This document shows positions 1 through 9,655 of a stretch of 23,783 bases of DNA, piece by piece. Both the position numbers and the translations under genes were made by a program. The notes below the pieces were generated by a model, which ran no database searches, had not been told where the DNA came from, and saw only the letters and a list, made by a program, of their open reading frames with translations. Origin of the DNA: Perkinsus marinus ATCC 50983 (taxonomy: Eukaryota > Perkinsozoa > Perkinsida > Perkinsidae). How positions within the stretch are numbered: the stretch's first letter is position 1; every line of letters starts with the position of its first letter. The stretch lies in assembly GCF_000006405.1 (NCBI RefSeq), contig NW_003208496.1, positions 195,527 to 219,309 of the forward strand. The letters are read 5' to 3'.

Positions 1-231
<231 letters not shown>

Positions 232-663
232 CTGGCATCCCAGACGACTAGTGTCCTCCAAGCCCGGTGCGAGATCGAGCAAATCCTCCTCCTCATCAGT
301 GGGTTCAGGGAGGCTATCGAAAAGATCTTGCGATAGGATACAGTGGCAAGTAGAACATGCCATTTGCCCCTGAAATAAATCTGCTCTACTGAGATAGCAA
401 ATCTTCCTTACCTCGCAAGCGCCTTCAAGCTCAACGTCATTCAAATGGGCCACATCCAACAACGACCACCCGATGGGAGCCTTCGCGACCTTCTTACTCC
501 CATCGGGATCGACAAATGTGATATTCACACTAGGAAGCCCCTTAGCCGCAGCAGCATCCACATGGAACGCCCGGCTGAGCTTGGCCAGGTGCGTACTCAG
601 GATGACAGACGTGGAACTACTCGCCAGAACAGGGCTCATGCTCCGTATTAAAGTAGATGACAT
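232..663 (-). CDS. Adrenodoxin-type [2Fe-2S] ferredoxin, mitochondrial (3' part missing)
   Basis: Mitochondrial electron carrier that passes electrons from ferredoxin reductase to P450s and Fe-S or haem A assembly. Exons on the minus strand are 663-412 and 369-232, separated by a 42-nt intron (370-411) that splits the cluster loop. After splicing the loop reads ACEGQMACSTCHCIL, which gives the C-x5-C-x2-C ligands (Cys83, 89, 92). The fourth ligand is in RLGCQ (Cys129). Both exons are whole codons (84 and 46). The start ATG at 661-663 opens a Ser/Arg/Ala-rich targeting peptide of about 40 residues. The last stretch visible matches the family just before its C-terminal strand (usual sequence Q-I/V-x-L). 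The remaining roughly 20-30 residues lie beyond the microsatellite intron and off the window. Translating through the repeat would give a poly-valine tail and is not real coding. Identification is firm. Confidence 0.93.
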
Positions 664-983
664 TCCCTTATGGACTCCTATGAAGTTGATAAAACTACGA
701 TGAGCTCAATCAATTGCTTCACATATTATCAATGAATAGGCGTTCTCACAAAGCACAAACCATAGGGACGAAAGAAAATGCGAGACGGGTAACGGAAAAC
801 TGTTGGAAAAACCGATTCATCGTTTGTAACCATATACCTCGCAGTGTAGTCATTGTAAAATGATATATGCCAAGACCAGGAATCGAACTTGGGTCGTTAT
901 AGTGAGAGCCCAACTAACCAACCAACTCATCTAAACAGTAGCGAGAGAAACTCAGGCACATTGGTATTTTCACAATAATGAAC
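664..983. other. Intergenic gap with a tRNA-derived sequence
   Basis: Spacer of 320 bp between the ferredoxin start and the stop of the ferredoxin-LRR gene. Both genes are on the minus strand, so this region is the upstream region of the first and the 3' flank of the second. The only structure I see is the tRNA-like segment at 868-940. Confidence 0.6.
868..940 (-). repeat. Degenerate tRNA-derived sequence (tRNA-Glu-like, SINE-type)
   Basis: Read on the minus strand, a 73-nt segment has an A-box-like TAGATGAGTTGG, a middle part resembling the GGCTCTCAC of tRNA-Glu, and a B-box-like AAGTTCGATTCC. The first and last seven bases do not pair as an acceptor stem, so it is unlikely to be a working tRNA. 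Its tail (GGCATATATCAT) resembles the tails of the T-arm sequences found antisense in four introns of this window. A tRNA-derived SINE or pseudo-tRNA is the best reading. Confidence 0.6.
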
Positions 984-3900
984 TCAGAACCGCATCTTCT
1001 TCCCACATCGAGCCATCGCGCGAGCCCTCGCCGAAAAACTAATCTTCTCGCAGTCCAGAAGGATGACCTGCAACACACCACCAACTGAGCCTTCTCACAG
1101 TCATTTTAATCTTCCTTTACAACACTAAAGCCTATCTTCAGCAGTGGTTGAACATATACTTGCTTTCCTCAACTGAGCTCAGCAATTTCTTAACTTGTTA
1201 TGAAAATTTACACACGAATTCAGGTAGAAGTAGACAAAAACCAATAAAAATTTCCCGAAATTTCCTCAGAATTTTTACATTATCCAACACACGTAGTTGA
1301 CCATATGCATATTTTCCACACTGACCTTCAGTTTGCCCTTACGAGCGGCCACAGCATCAGCAAGCACCTCAACAGAGACATCCGTAAGACCCGGGTTAGC
1401 ATTCAAGTATAGAGACTCCAGTGTAGTGTTATCCTCCTTGAGAACCTGACCGTAACAATGCCCCCCTTATTCCCCCCTGAAGTTCAAGTAAAAGTCTCGA
1501 AAGAAATCCAGAACCAACTCAGTACAACATGTGATAAGCATGACTATAAACCTAACACATGCTACGAGTCAGGCATTACAGTAGACAGTAGCAGTAGTAG
1601 CATAACAGTGTAATAAGCATGACAGTAGACCCAAGAGCCTAGCACTGTTAAAGAGTATTGACCACGATACCACCACTTCTAATCCAATACAGGTTGAGCT
1701 AGATGCGGTATGACTCATACAATTAATACCTTGGCTAAAGCAACGACACCCTCGTCGGTTAGTTTGTTCTTCCGCATCTCCAACAATCGCAACTTATTAT
1801 TCGTCTTCAGCGCTTCGGTGATGTACCCTGACAACAAGAACACAGCTAACGAACTTCCATCCGGGAGATCCCCGGTTCGATCCCCGCACCCGACATATCT
1901 CACCTAGTCCCTCATCAGTCATATTAACTCCTGATACAAGCAAAGTCTCCAAGGGATGCCCATTGCTTGCTCGTCCCAAAACCTACACCAATACCCATAA
2001 AAAACCCCATTCTGGCAGTGTGGGAAAATATGTTGATGACAATAAGAAAATTCTGAGGAAAATTCTTACACTATTAATTTTTTTCGCGATTTTTAGCAAA
2101 TTTCTGTATACTTCTAGCCAAATTCGCATGTAAACTTTTATAATTACTGAGAAAACTACAAACTTCAGCTGAGGAAAGCCGACGCGTGCTGACGAGTTCA
2201 TCAGAACCTACTCTGAATCTTTCACGATCAACCTTTAGATACTCTCACATTTTCCGGATAACTCCCATACACTTTTTTTCACATACCCTACCCTTCTTCT
2301 TACATGCTCAGCTATGGCCTTCACTCCAAGGTCGCCCATACGTGGGTTGTTGTTGATATCGAGCATTTCACAGTCAGCATTTTGGAATCTAACACGAAAC
2401 ACATCTTCCAACGCCAGACTGGTGATACCGTACCGGAGCATCTTAGCAATAACAAGAGCATCCATATCAGTCAGGTCCTTAGCATCAACGTGTATGAATG
2501 CTTTACCTCCCATCAACTGCCCAATACGCTTTCTGATCAACAACATAACAAATACGCTATTTGCTATTTGAAATACCTCATCTACACCTTCTCTCGATCC
2601 CTCCTAAGAATAGCCACTTCAAGTTCATACATTGCCGTTTCAATTTCTCGTGATCGCTTTTTTCCGTTTTTTATTTTTCCATTTCAATTTCTCGTGATCC
2701 CTATTTTTCCGTTTTTGATTGGCATTTTCCATTTCAATTTCTAGTGATCGCTATTTTTCCGTTTTTGATTGACATTTTTCCATTTCAATTTCTGGTGATC
2801 GCTACTTTTTCCGTTTCCGTTTAACATCTCTCCATTTCAACGAGTAGTGTGAATGAACTTACATGCCAATCTTGTCGTTCAAAGCCGCCGCAAATTTCTT
2901 GGCATTTCCCGAAAGATCGTACTGCACTGCGAGACAGTCTTCAGTGGATCCTCCCAGCCAATCTTCACATTGCTCGATAACGAAATCCGCTATTTGGCCT
3001 GAGCCGAAGTGTGAGGAAACATATGCACATCGTTAACTACGTTTGTTGATGACAATATGACGGAAAATCTGCGGAAATTCGGAAAATTTCTTTTTGGTTT
3101 CCGTACATTTCTACCCGAATTCGTATGTGAACTTCTATAGACAATAAGAAAACTCCTTAGCTCAACTGGCTGTGAGTAGTATCTTCCAAAATACTCCGCT
3201 GCCCTACCGGGCTCTTTGATCTCCTCTGTAAGATTCGCCGGTTCCGTATCTTCCTTTTTCGTGGGTACAACCTCAAGATTCATCCCAGCGGCGGCTGGAG
3301 TCTGGCAAGCCAGTAAGTTGCCCTCCACTCCATCGAAATGTACCTATCAGTTCATCAACAATCATAACTCTAGTTCGACCAAATACTATAGCCGCTGTAG
3401 TATAGCCTTGATCCAAAGAATACAGCATTTCCAGATCAAATCTTTTTTTTACTCATTTGCTGAATGTTTTACCTTTTTCGTTACCATTTTACCCATGATT
3501 CTAAGAAGATCCCAAGAAAATTATCGTTATCCCCGGTTTATTTGCAAGTTTATGAGTTTAATTCAACCAAGGCCGCGCGAAATTCAACCTAGAAACGCTG
3601 TAGACCACCGATAAAAACACAAATAAACTCATAAGCCGTTGCTTCCACTACCGTAAAAAGCATACCCGTAAGCCCTATAGTACAAAACAAAATAAAATTG
3701 TCCGTGATGAGCGAATAGGCTTTATACCAGACCCACTACGATGGATAGTCATACCAGGTTGAAGCCTTCATCCCTGCCTTACCGTGCACTGCTTGCATTC
3801 TCCTTTACCACCGCATTCACTGTCTATCGGTATCCGCAGATGCTGTAGCATAGTCAACACGCTCTTGTGAGTAAATGCCGGTATAGTGTTCCAGTCGTAC

Positions 3901-4386
3901 CTACAGCAGCAACCATCACAGTGAACCAACCAACAACACTCCATCACGAATAACGCTGACGTCCTGTGGGAATATATGCACATGGTCAACTACATGTGTA
4001 GGTGACATTTGAGGAAATTCTGAGGGGAATTGAGCAAGAATTCTCATTGGTTTCTGCACACTTCTACCCAAATTTGCATCTAAACCTCTATAATTAGTGA
4101 GGAAACTCCTGAGCTCAGCTGAGAAAAGCGAACATATATTCATTCAACTCTGGCGGCTGAGGATGCTAGACGGCGAATGTACTTAGATCTATAAACACCC
4201 AAAAGCTCACTCTTTTCCATTGACAGTTATCACAGGCTTCTCTTCCTGGCCCTCTCCCATGGTCATCCAGTGCGTATCGGGATTGCCCTGGGGGGCTGGT
4301 GACGGCAGCCTACGCTTTTTGCTCATCATACGGACCAGCGCCCCTCGAGGAGCGAAGCTAGGCAATCTGTGCAGTGTGGACAACAT
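984..4386 (-). CDS. Mitochondrial [2Fe-2S] ferredoxin domain fused to leucine-rich repeats
   Basis: Nine exons on the minus strand: 4386-4211, 3900-3783, 3343-3208, 2998-2863, 2532-2304, 1982-1904, 1827-1730, 1445-1326 and 1067-984. All phases agree and total 392 codons (391 residues plus TGA). The N-terminus MLSTLHRLPSFAPRGALVRM is Arg-rich, free of acidic residues and typical of mitochondrial import. Residues about 52-120 form a 2Fe-2S ferredoxin fold: strand VITVNGKEYDW, then CGGKGECKQC and LLACQTPAAAGM, giving Cys88, 94, 97 and 111 (C-x5-C-x2-C-x13-C). From about residue 190 to the end come ribonuclease-inhibitor/RanGAP-type LRRs, with units such as LEMLDINNNP-like and NKLRLLEMRKNKLTDEGV. 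I know of no family with this domain pairing, so the function is unknown. A redox-sensing or assembly scaffold role is inference. Four of the eight introns carry the 180-bp element, one an antisense tRNA-like motif and one a tandem repeat. Confidence 0.85.
1143..1322 (-). mobile_element. 180-bp TIR element, copy 1, in intron 8 of the ferredoxin-LRR gene
   Basis: Lies in the 258-nt intron 1068-1325, sense to the gene. One end (AGTGTGGAAAATATGC) starts 3 nt after the GT of the splice donor. The other end reads AGTGGTTGAACATATAC on the opposite strand, giving imperfect inverted termini. The family core CTGAGCTCAG followed by GAGGAAA is near the distal end. Orientation is defined by this core lying near the 3' end. 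Confidence 0.85.
1828..1903 (-). repeat. 76-nt intron built around an antisense tRNA T-arm motif
   Basis: Intron 6 of the ferredoxin-LRR gene. Read along the gene it begins GTGAGATATGTCGGG and shortly after contains GGGGATCGAACC, the reverse complement of a tRNA B box (GGTTCGATCCCC). The tRNA-like 3' tail CGACATATCTCAC therefore supplies the splice donor. The flanking codons join in frame (GLG then YITEAL). Confidence 0.7.
2017..2185 (+). mobile_element. 180-bp TIR element, copy 2, in intron 5 of the ferredoxin-LRR gene
   Basis: Antisense to the gene inside intron 1983-2303. The left end AGTGTGGGAAAATATG is clear, the interior is recognisable, and the core is worn (TTCAGCTGAGGAAAGC). The right terminus is not evident and may be truncated, so the end coordinate is approximate. 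Confidence 0.75.
2634..2840. repeat. Tandem repeat of about 50 bp in intron 4 of the ferredoxin-LRR gene
   Basis: About four copies of a roughly 48-55-bp unit containing CATTTCAATTTCTCGTGATC followed by TTTTTCCGTTTTT. It lies inside intron 2533-2862. The copies are near-identical, so the expansion is recent. Confidence 0.85.
3008..3195 (+). mobile_element. 180-bp TIR element, copy 3, forming nearly all of intron 3
   Basis: Antisense to the ferredoxin-LRR gene. It occupies 188 of the 209 nt of intron 2999-3207, leaving only 9 and 12 nt of flank that contain the splice sites. Termini are AGTGTGAGGAAACATATGC and, from the other strand, AGTATTTTGGAAGATA. Confidence 0.85.
3964..4151 (+). mobile_element. 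180-bp TIR element, copy 4, in intron 1 of the ferredoxin-LRR gene
   Basis: Antisense to the gene in intron 3901-4210. It has a well preserved core CTGAGCTCAGCTGAG and inner terminal sequences GGGAATATATGC and ACATATATTCATTC that are inverted copies of each other. It is one of the two best copies for building a consensus. Confidence 0.87.
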
Positions 4387-4584
4387 AAGTAATGAAACAA
4401 AAACAACAGGTAATAGTAACTGCAGCTACATCACAGATATCGAAACTCGCCAACACAACACCATCCACTATCAATAGCTGCATCAAGGCGACTAAGAGCC
4501 TTACCTCGATAGCGACTGGGAGAGAGTAATACTACAAACTGTAAGATCTCCCTACTACCACTATCATGAGGAAAACTAAAATGC

Positions 4585-6593
4585 TCAGCCCCACAACTCC
4601 TCCACTATTCTCTTTTCTGCCCTCATCTTGTCCACATCTGCGCCTATCCTGCCAAGTGCTTCTATAACACTTCGACCCATGGACTGACTACCGCATATGA
4701 ACACATAAGCGTCACCTTGCAGAGCCTCTTGAAGATCAGCCTTGGCAGTCGTTGCGATCAGATCCTGAACGTAGATCTTCTCAGCTTGATCCCGGGAAAA
4801 CGCTGTGAACAATTTGCACCCCGACTCCTCCGCAAACTTCTTAGTCTCATCAGCATAGATCCAATCCTTGTCCCGGTAGCGACAGCCGAACAACATAATC
4901 TTCTTCGCAGCCGGTCGGGGCTTGATCGTGAACTCTCTCATGAACGCTCGCATCGGAGCAATGCCCGTCCCCGCTGATATCATGATGATAGGCGCGGTCG
5001 GATTCGCTGGCAGTCGGAAGCTCGACGCCCGGACCTGCACCCACATCTTGTCACCAGGTCTAACCGAGGTGCAGAGATGCTGAGTAGTGACTCCTCTAAA
5101 GGGACCCTTGTCGGACCTTGCATGGTGTATTAGACCAACAGTGGTCGATATCATCTTCGGATGCTCGAGATTTGACGAAGAGATGGTATAAGCCCGACAC
5201 TTCTGCCTCGGGACTATTTGGAGAAACTCTCCCATGCTTATTGGCGAGGCCCTGAAGGTCTCACAGGTAACCTCCGTAACAGTGACAAGTTCTCCCTTCC
5301 ACTTCATCATCAGCTCATCTGGATCCAACGCCCCTCCCTCAGTAGAGCACATATCCCTAGTAAACGCCTTCGTAGGGTGACCATTCAGATCGCAATACAG
5401 TGTGAGAGCATCTCGAAGAGTACAAGGCGTCGGGAAGGGTTTCTTGACGATAGTCTTAGTGCACGCCAACGTTCTCGTGAAGCCCACATACATATCGAGC
5501 ATGTCTTCACACCCAAACCGTTCAGCAATAGCCTGGACCTCCCATTCGGGATTCCGTGGGAGAATTTCCAAGTTATCAGCCGTTCTATACCGAGCTGTTG
5601 GCAAGGACGATATGTCGACATCCAAATGGACTGTCGTCAACCCCTCCTCAGGCACGGGTTCTTGTCGAAGCTCTCTTATGTCCTTCACAGTAGCCTCATC
5701 AGCGGTGAAGTAAAACTTGGAAATAACATCCATTCCACCACCATGCACTGTAGCATCATAAGGCAGGCTACTCTTAGTCTTCTCAAAATGCGCAACAAGA
5801 TTCAACTTGTTCCTCACGTCTGGCAGCTCCCTCTTCCCGTCAACAGAAGCGCTAGAGGCAGTACGCCCTCGAACGCCCATCATCATCGCCATGACAGCAT
5901 CCCACAGGCCCTCGTCCTTCCACTTAGCGAAGTCTTCATCGATGTCCGCGTCATCATCTCCCAAACCGAGATCGTGAATCCGAGTTGCGCCGAGGTCTGC
6001 CAACTTGGAGTCGATTTCCTTCGCAAAATGGTTGAAGTGAACGTACTGTCTATTACCGAGACCCATCACGGTGAACCTGAACGATGAAGAATGACGAACG
6101 CCTTCGCCAACTGAAAGATTCTGCGACATAGGGTAGATCTATTCTCTCCATGCGACCCTAATTATTACTTCATATCTGCCAAACAGCCCGGCTGGGCGTC
6201 TTTCGATAGCCAATTGGCAAACTCAGAGGCGTTGTCAGTCGGATCCCCTTCACCATAGGTGGCAGCTACTATGATGACGTTCTTATGCTCAACGAACGTG
6301 TCCGGATCGAATTCCTCAAAGTCGATGACTTCCGTATGGAGACCCATCTCTTGGGCCTCTTCAGAGAGCTCGTTTGCGAAGCCTTCAGCCGTGCCAGTTT
6401 GCGACGCAAAGTAAATGTATATTTTATGCGCATCATCGTCGGGTATTTCAACTGCTCCCACCGAGACCTTCTTCGCCGAGGCGGGTTTTTGGTTTCGAAA
6501 TCTGTGATACACGAAATAGCTGACGACCGCTAGCCCAGCAGTGGTAATGGCCGCCACTGGTATCGCATAATGATCTGCTACGCCAGCTGGCAT
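4585..6593 (-). CDS. CPR: NADPH-cytochrome P450 reductase
   Basis: Diflavin reductase that carries electrons from NADPH through FAD and FMN to microsomal P450s. Two exons, 6593-6169 and 6076-4585, with a 92-nt intron; AA|G joins as Lys142 ahead of FTVMGLGN. The product is 638 residues, normal for the family. An N-terminal membrane anchor lies at about residues 10-30. The FMN domain has SQTGTAEG (64-71), TYGEGDPTDN and GLGNRQY. The FAD domain has RAYTISSS (about 436-443) and the GPFRGVTT loop. The NADPH domain has SAGTGIAP (about 509-516), FGCRYRDKD, SRDQAEKIYV and YVFICGS with the active-site Cys. It ends ELWG, keeping the stacking Trp. The start is the ATG at 6591-6593; the frame stays open upstream to 6713 but without an ATG. 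It is the upstream member of a run of three minus-strand redox genes. Confidence 0.95.
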
Positions 6594-6889
6594 CAGTAAA
6601 TTGAGGAAGAGATGAGTAAAACCCCAGTAAGATAAACGAATCCTGATAACACCAATAACAATGGAACGAGCGTCGTTACCAACACCGCTTGTACACTCAT
6701 CTAGCAACTCCACTACTCGATTAGATCTACCAACATTGATATATGTCCTAGTGTAGCCCAGAACAAATTGTTATAGCCCCATCACAAACGTTGTTATTAA
6801 TTCCACTCGTGGAATTATTTTCTCTGTGAAAACAGTTGTGAATAAATTACCCACTTTTACATCGTCCTATCAAAATTACTGTACTAAGG
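6594..6889. other. Upstream region of the P450 reductase gene
   Basis: About 300 bp of AT-rich sequence before the start of the reductase. I see no gene or clear motif beyond a short GTGGAATTATTTTCTC-type AT-rich stretch. Promoter activity is only inferred from position. Confidence 0.35.
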
Positions 6890-6891
6890 CA

Positions 6892-7165
6892 TATCTTGGG
6901 GTGGTGGCAGAGGCGCCCCGTCCGATGGATTCGATTGTAGTGAGCCATATATTGGGTTGGCATAGGTGCCCCATCCGATGGAATTGATTGTACTGATGAA
7001 TATATTGGGTTGGCATAGGTGCCCCATCCGATGGAATTGATTGTACTGATGAATATATTGGGTTGGCATAGGTGCCCCATCCGATGGAATTGATTGTACT
7101 GATGAATATATTGGGTTGGCATAGGTGCCCCATCCGATGGAATTGATTGTACTGATGAATATATT
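6892..7165. repeat. 53-bp minisatellite, block 1
   Basis: Four almost identical 53-bp units start at 6961, 7014, 7067 and 7120 (unit begins CATAGGTGCCCCATCCGATG). A diverged unit precedes them from about 6892. The period is not a multiple of three, so all three minus-strand frames stay open through it by chance of composition; I treat it as non-coding. Confidence 0.95.
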
Positions 7166-7325
7166 GTCGCCAAACGGCGAGCGCATAAGTGATGAGCACG
7201 CAAGTGCATAGCGAAGTTTGTTAAGCTGACCAGTAGTCGTTCTGTTCTTTCATTGGAGTCTTTGAGGAAAGTGTCATGGTAATATCATTATCATTTTCGT
7301 GCTTTTTCGTCCATGCCTGGTGTTG

Positions 7326-7486
7326 TGTACTGAGGAATATTTTGGGTTGGCATAGGTGCCCCATCCGATGGAATTGATTGTACTGAGGAATATTTCGGGT
7401 TGGCATAGGTGCCTCATCCGATGGAATTGATTGTACTGAGGAATATTTTGGGTTGGCATATTTGACCCGCCTGATGGAATTGATGT
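7326..7486. repeat. 53-bp minisatellite, block 2
   Basis: Three further units of the same 53-bp repeat, with GAGGAATATTTTGG in place of GATGAATATATTGG, separated from block 1 by about 160 bp of unrelated sequence. The shared variant suggests separate local amplification. Confidence 0.92.
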
Positions 7487-7687
7487 CACTAAAGGCAAAA
7501 TAGAGCTTTGAAAGGCGCACCTGGTGACACACATAGACGGTTAGTTGACGAGGCTGTGCCACCATCTGACAGTCAGATATTGCTATGAGCATACTATGAT
7601 TGGAGCGACCCTGGGTGACCCAGGCTAAGTTAACTGACCCAGGCTGGGTCAATGTGAACTTAATGGTTTTAATGGTTGATGTATGAT

Positions 7688-7732
7688 AATGTGAACTTCA
7701 CATGGGTCACTGGCCCATGTAAAGTTCACATT
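7688..7732. repeat. Inverted repeat with 19-bp arms
   Basis: The arm AATGTGAACTTCACATGGG is followed by a 7-nt loop and its reverse complement with one mismatch. A smaller palindrome, TGACCCAGGCTGGGTCA, lies just upstream near 7636-7652. It could be a hairpin-end remnant of a DNA transposon or a transcript hairpin. Confidence 0.85.
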
Positions 7733-8439
7733 GTGGACTCAATGAGCTCGGTGATGATATTAATAGTGGTTATGATACTTAGATAACCTCCATGAAGTAA
7801 AGTACCTCGCTCCACAAAGGAGCAAAGCTGTGCGCTTACAAGCAGCACGATGTGGTGCACTGCACGCATGAAAAACAGCAATGACTGGTGATATCATTAA
7901 GCTGGGTAGACAGCTCAGTTGAGCTGAAATGAGACTCAATAGTAGTGTCTCATTCCAGTAGCACATACTAGTGTTGAACGGCACGGTGCAGGTGCCCAAT
8001 AGTAGAGTTATTGCCTCGTTGTATCCCTTGCATTCGTACCCTTATGATAGGGGTCTTATCCGTACCTCTCAATGAGAGGCCCTCATTGGTGCATTATTTC
8101 AATGGTCCGAGAGCACCCTATAGATGGGCAACTGTACGGAATCCGATACAGACCCGTAACTCGTACTATTCGAGATAGTCCTCGGGACATGCGGAATCCA
8201 GTGAGTTTCGCGCAAGCGATGTACAGATAGGCAGCGGGCAACTTCTCAACCCCTAATTCCATATCATTTCCGCAGTGTACTCTAAACAACACGCTGAAGT
8301 CAGCAACCAGTGTGCCACATATCTCATTAACAGCGTCGGCATAACATATGTTCAATGAACATCGTTCATAATAGTGTCCAAGGAGTCAGTTAGCCGATGG
8401 CCTGAGCACAAGTCCTAAGCCAACTTGACTGGCTCGTCG
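7733..8439. other. No gene recognised
   Basis: About 700 bp. Short open frames exist on the minus strand (7760-7999, 8083-8355), but they resemble no family I know and have no joining splice sites. I see no RNA gene or repeat here. Confidence 0.5.
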
Positions 8440-9655
8440 TTACCGAACTTCGCATATGTCAACGACGTAACGTGACGTTACCCATGGCTTATCCAGGAGG
8501 ACATTACCGGCGCACGCACCGCTTTCACCCGAACGAATCGCGCACCTCAAAGTCTGAAGTGCTTCCAGTTTGAGTATCTCAAATTTAAATTCTCGAGACT
8601 CAAATTGCCTCTCGAACTTCGGGATCTTCGGGATTAGCTCGATTCGATCCTTTCGGGAAGGATGTCGAGTTCGCGGACGGTGTAACACGGTGCTACTACC
8701 ACCATTGATGTTGCCGTATAAGTGCGACTCAATGCTCTGATAGCGAAAGGGGGAAAGACGCCGCCGAACCTTAAACGACGCCAAAGGAACGTCATGCCTA
8801 TATTCGCGTCGTCAGCAACCGTGCTCGAGGACCTCGAGGCAACTCCAGTCGAGATAAGCAAAATCTCTTGTTGATGTACGAGTGTCGATGTGCGAGGAAT
8901 CACTTTAACAAAATTCAATGGTTTTTAATGTAGACTCCAAGTTACCTATGAAACCCAAAGGGAAAGTCACAGATCGAAGCAAAAGTCTTGGTGAAGGGTC
9001 TGACATTCCACTGAAAAAGTAGATAGTCCTGCCAAGTAGACTCTATCCTCCTACTCTGCATGTCCTTCCAGTGTGACCAGACCGCTTCGATGAAGCTTTC
9101 ATAGTTACTGTTGATGTTACTAGCTGCACCAAGGCTCGAGATAGTTGGGCCCTGCTCGCTGATACGCATGAGGCGAGTCAAGGTGACGCCCGACAAGAGA
9201 TGGTGATCTTCAGCCAAGCCCGTGGTTGTGTCGAAGCACCGTTACGCGCAGCGGTGGTCCTCCCTATGAGGACTCGGGTAACTAGTGGGAGTAACCGAGG
9301 TACCATGGGTTGACTCCCTTTCTGCACACTGCGCATGAGAAGCATGACTCGTCTTTTCCTTAACACGTCTACGACGTACCTTGACTATAACATCAGTGTC
9401 ACGATTACGTGGCACTTCGGTAGTCTTTCCTGAACGTGTAACAACCATTCCGAACTCAGATAACTCAAAGCTAGACTCTGTGAATATATATCGACAATCC
9501 GTAGCGACAACCTTAGTCCTCAGATGACTCAAAAACCCTAAATCCATAAGGGTTCGCAAAACCATAGCGAATGATCCAGTGCCCAATAGAGTGCAATCAA
9601 TGGTCACAAAACTATAGCAACACAATGAAGACCCTATTATCCATATCCTCCTCAT
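8440..9655 (-). mobile_element. Possible worn retroelement fragment (fossil)
   Basis: A set of minus-strand open stretches with no recognisable host gene. One, at 9242-9655, contains a region vaguely like a retropepsin (hydrophobic, then a TGS motif, then a run spaced as in that fold), followed by a basic tail. I see no reverse transcriptase, integrase or terminal repeats. If it is an LTR-type element it is a broken, old fragment. A lineage-specific host gene is an alternative. Confidence 0.25.

Noticed and set aside
868-940. Functional tRNA gene
   Set aside because: A and B boxes are present but the acceptor stem does not pair and the anticodon arm is poor, so it is called tRNA-derived only.
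3216-3614. Plus-strand 132-codon open frame
   Set aside because: Overlaps the ferredoxin exon 3343-3208 on the opposite strand and its intron; no family resemblance.
3901-3960. Extra ferredoxin-LRR exon (DVSVIRDGVLLVG)
   Set aside because: Open and follows an acceptor-like CACAG, but no usable donor follows, and exon 1 joins exon 2 directly to give the ferredoxin strand ITVNGKEYDW.
5218-6087. Plus-strand 289-codon open frame
   Set aside because: Lies antisense to the FAD/FMN region of P450 reductase, whose family match is unambiguous. It is a shadow frame.
6594-6713. Longer N-terminus for P450 reductase
   Set aside because: The frame is open but starts with no ATG, and the extra residues do not resemble the family. 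The ATG at 6593 directly precedes the membrane anchor.
6847-7209. Minus-strand repeat protein encoded by the 53-bp minisatellite
   Set aside because: The period is not divisible by three and all three frames are open in the same way; no ATG context or splice support. Chance of composition.
6892-7486. CRISPR array
   Set aside because: Units are contiguous 53-bp tandem copies without unique spacers, in eukaryotic sequence.
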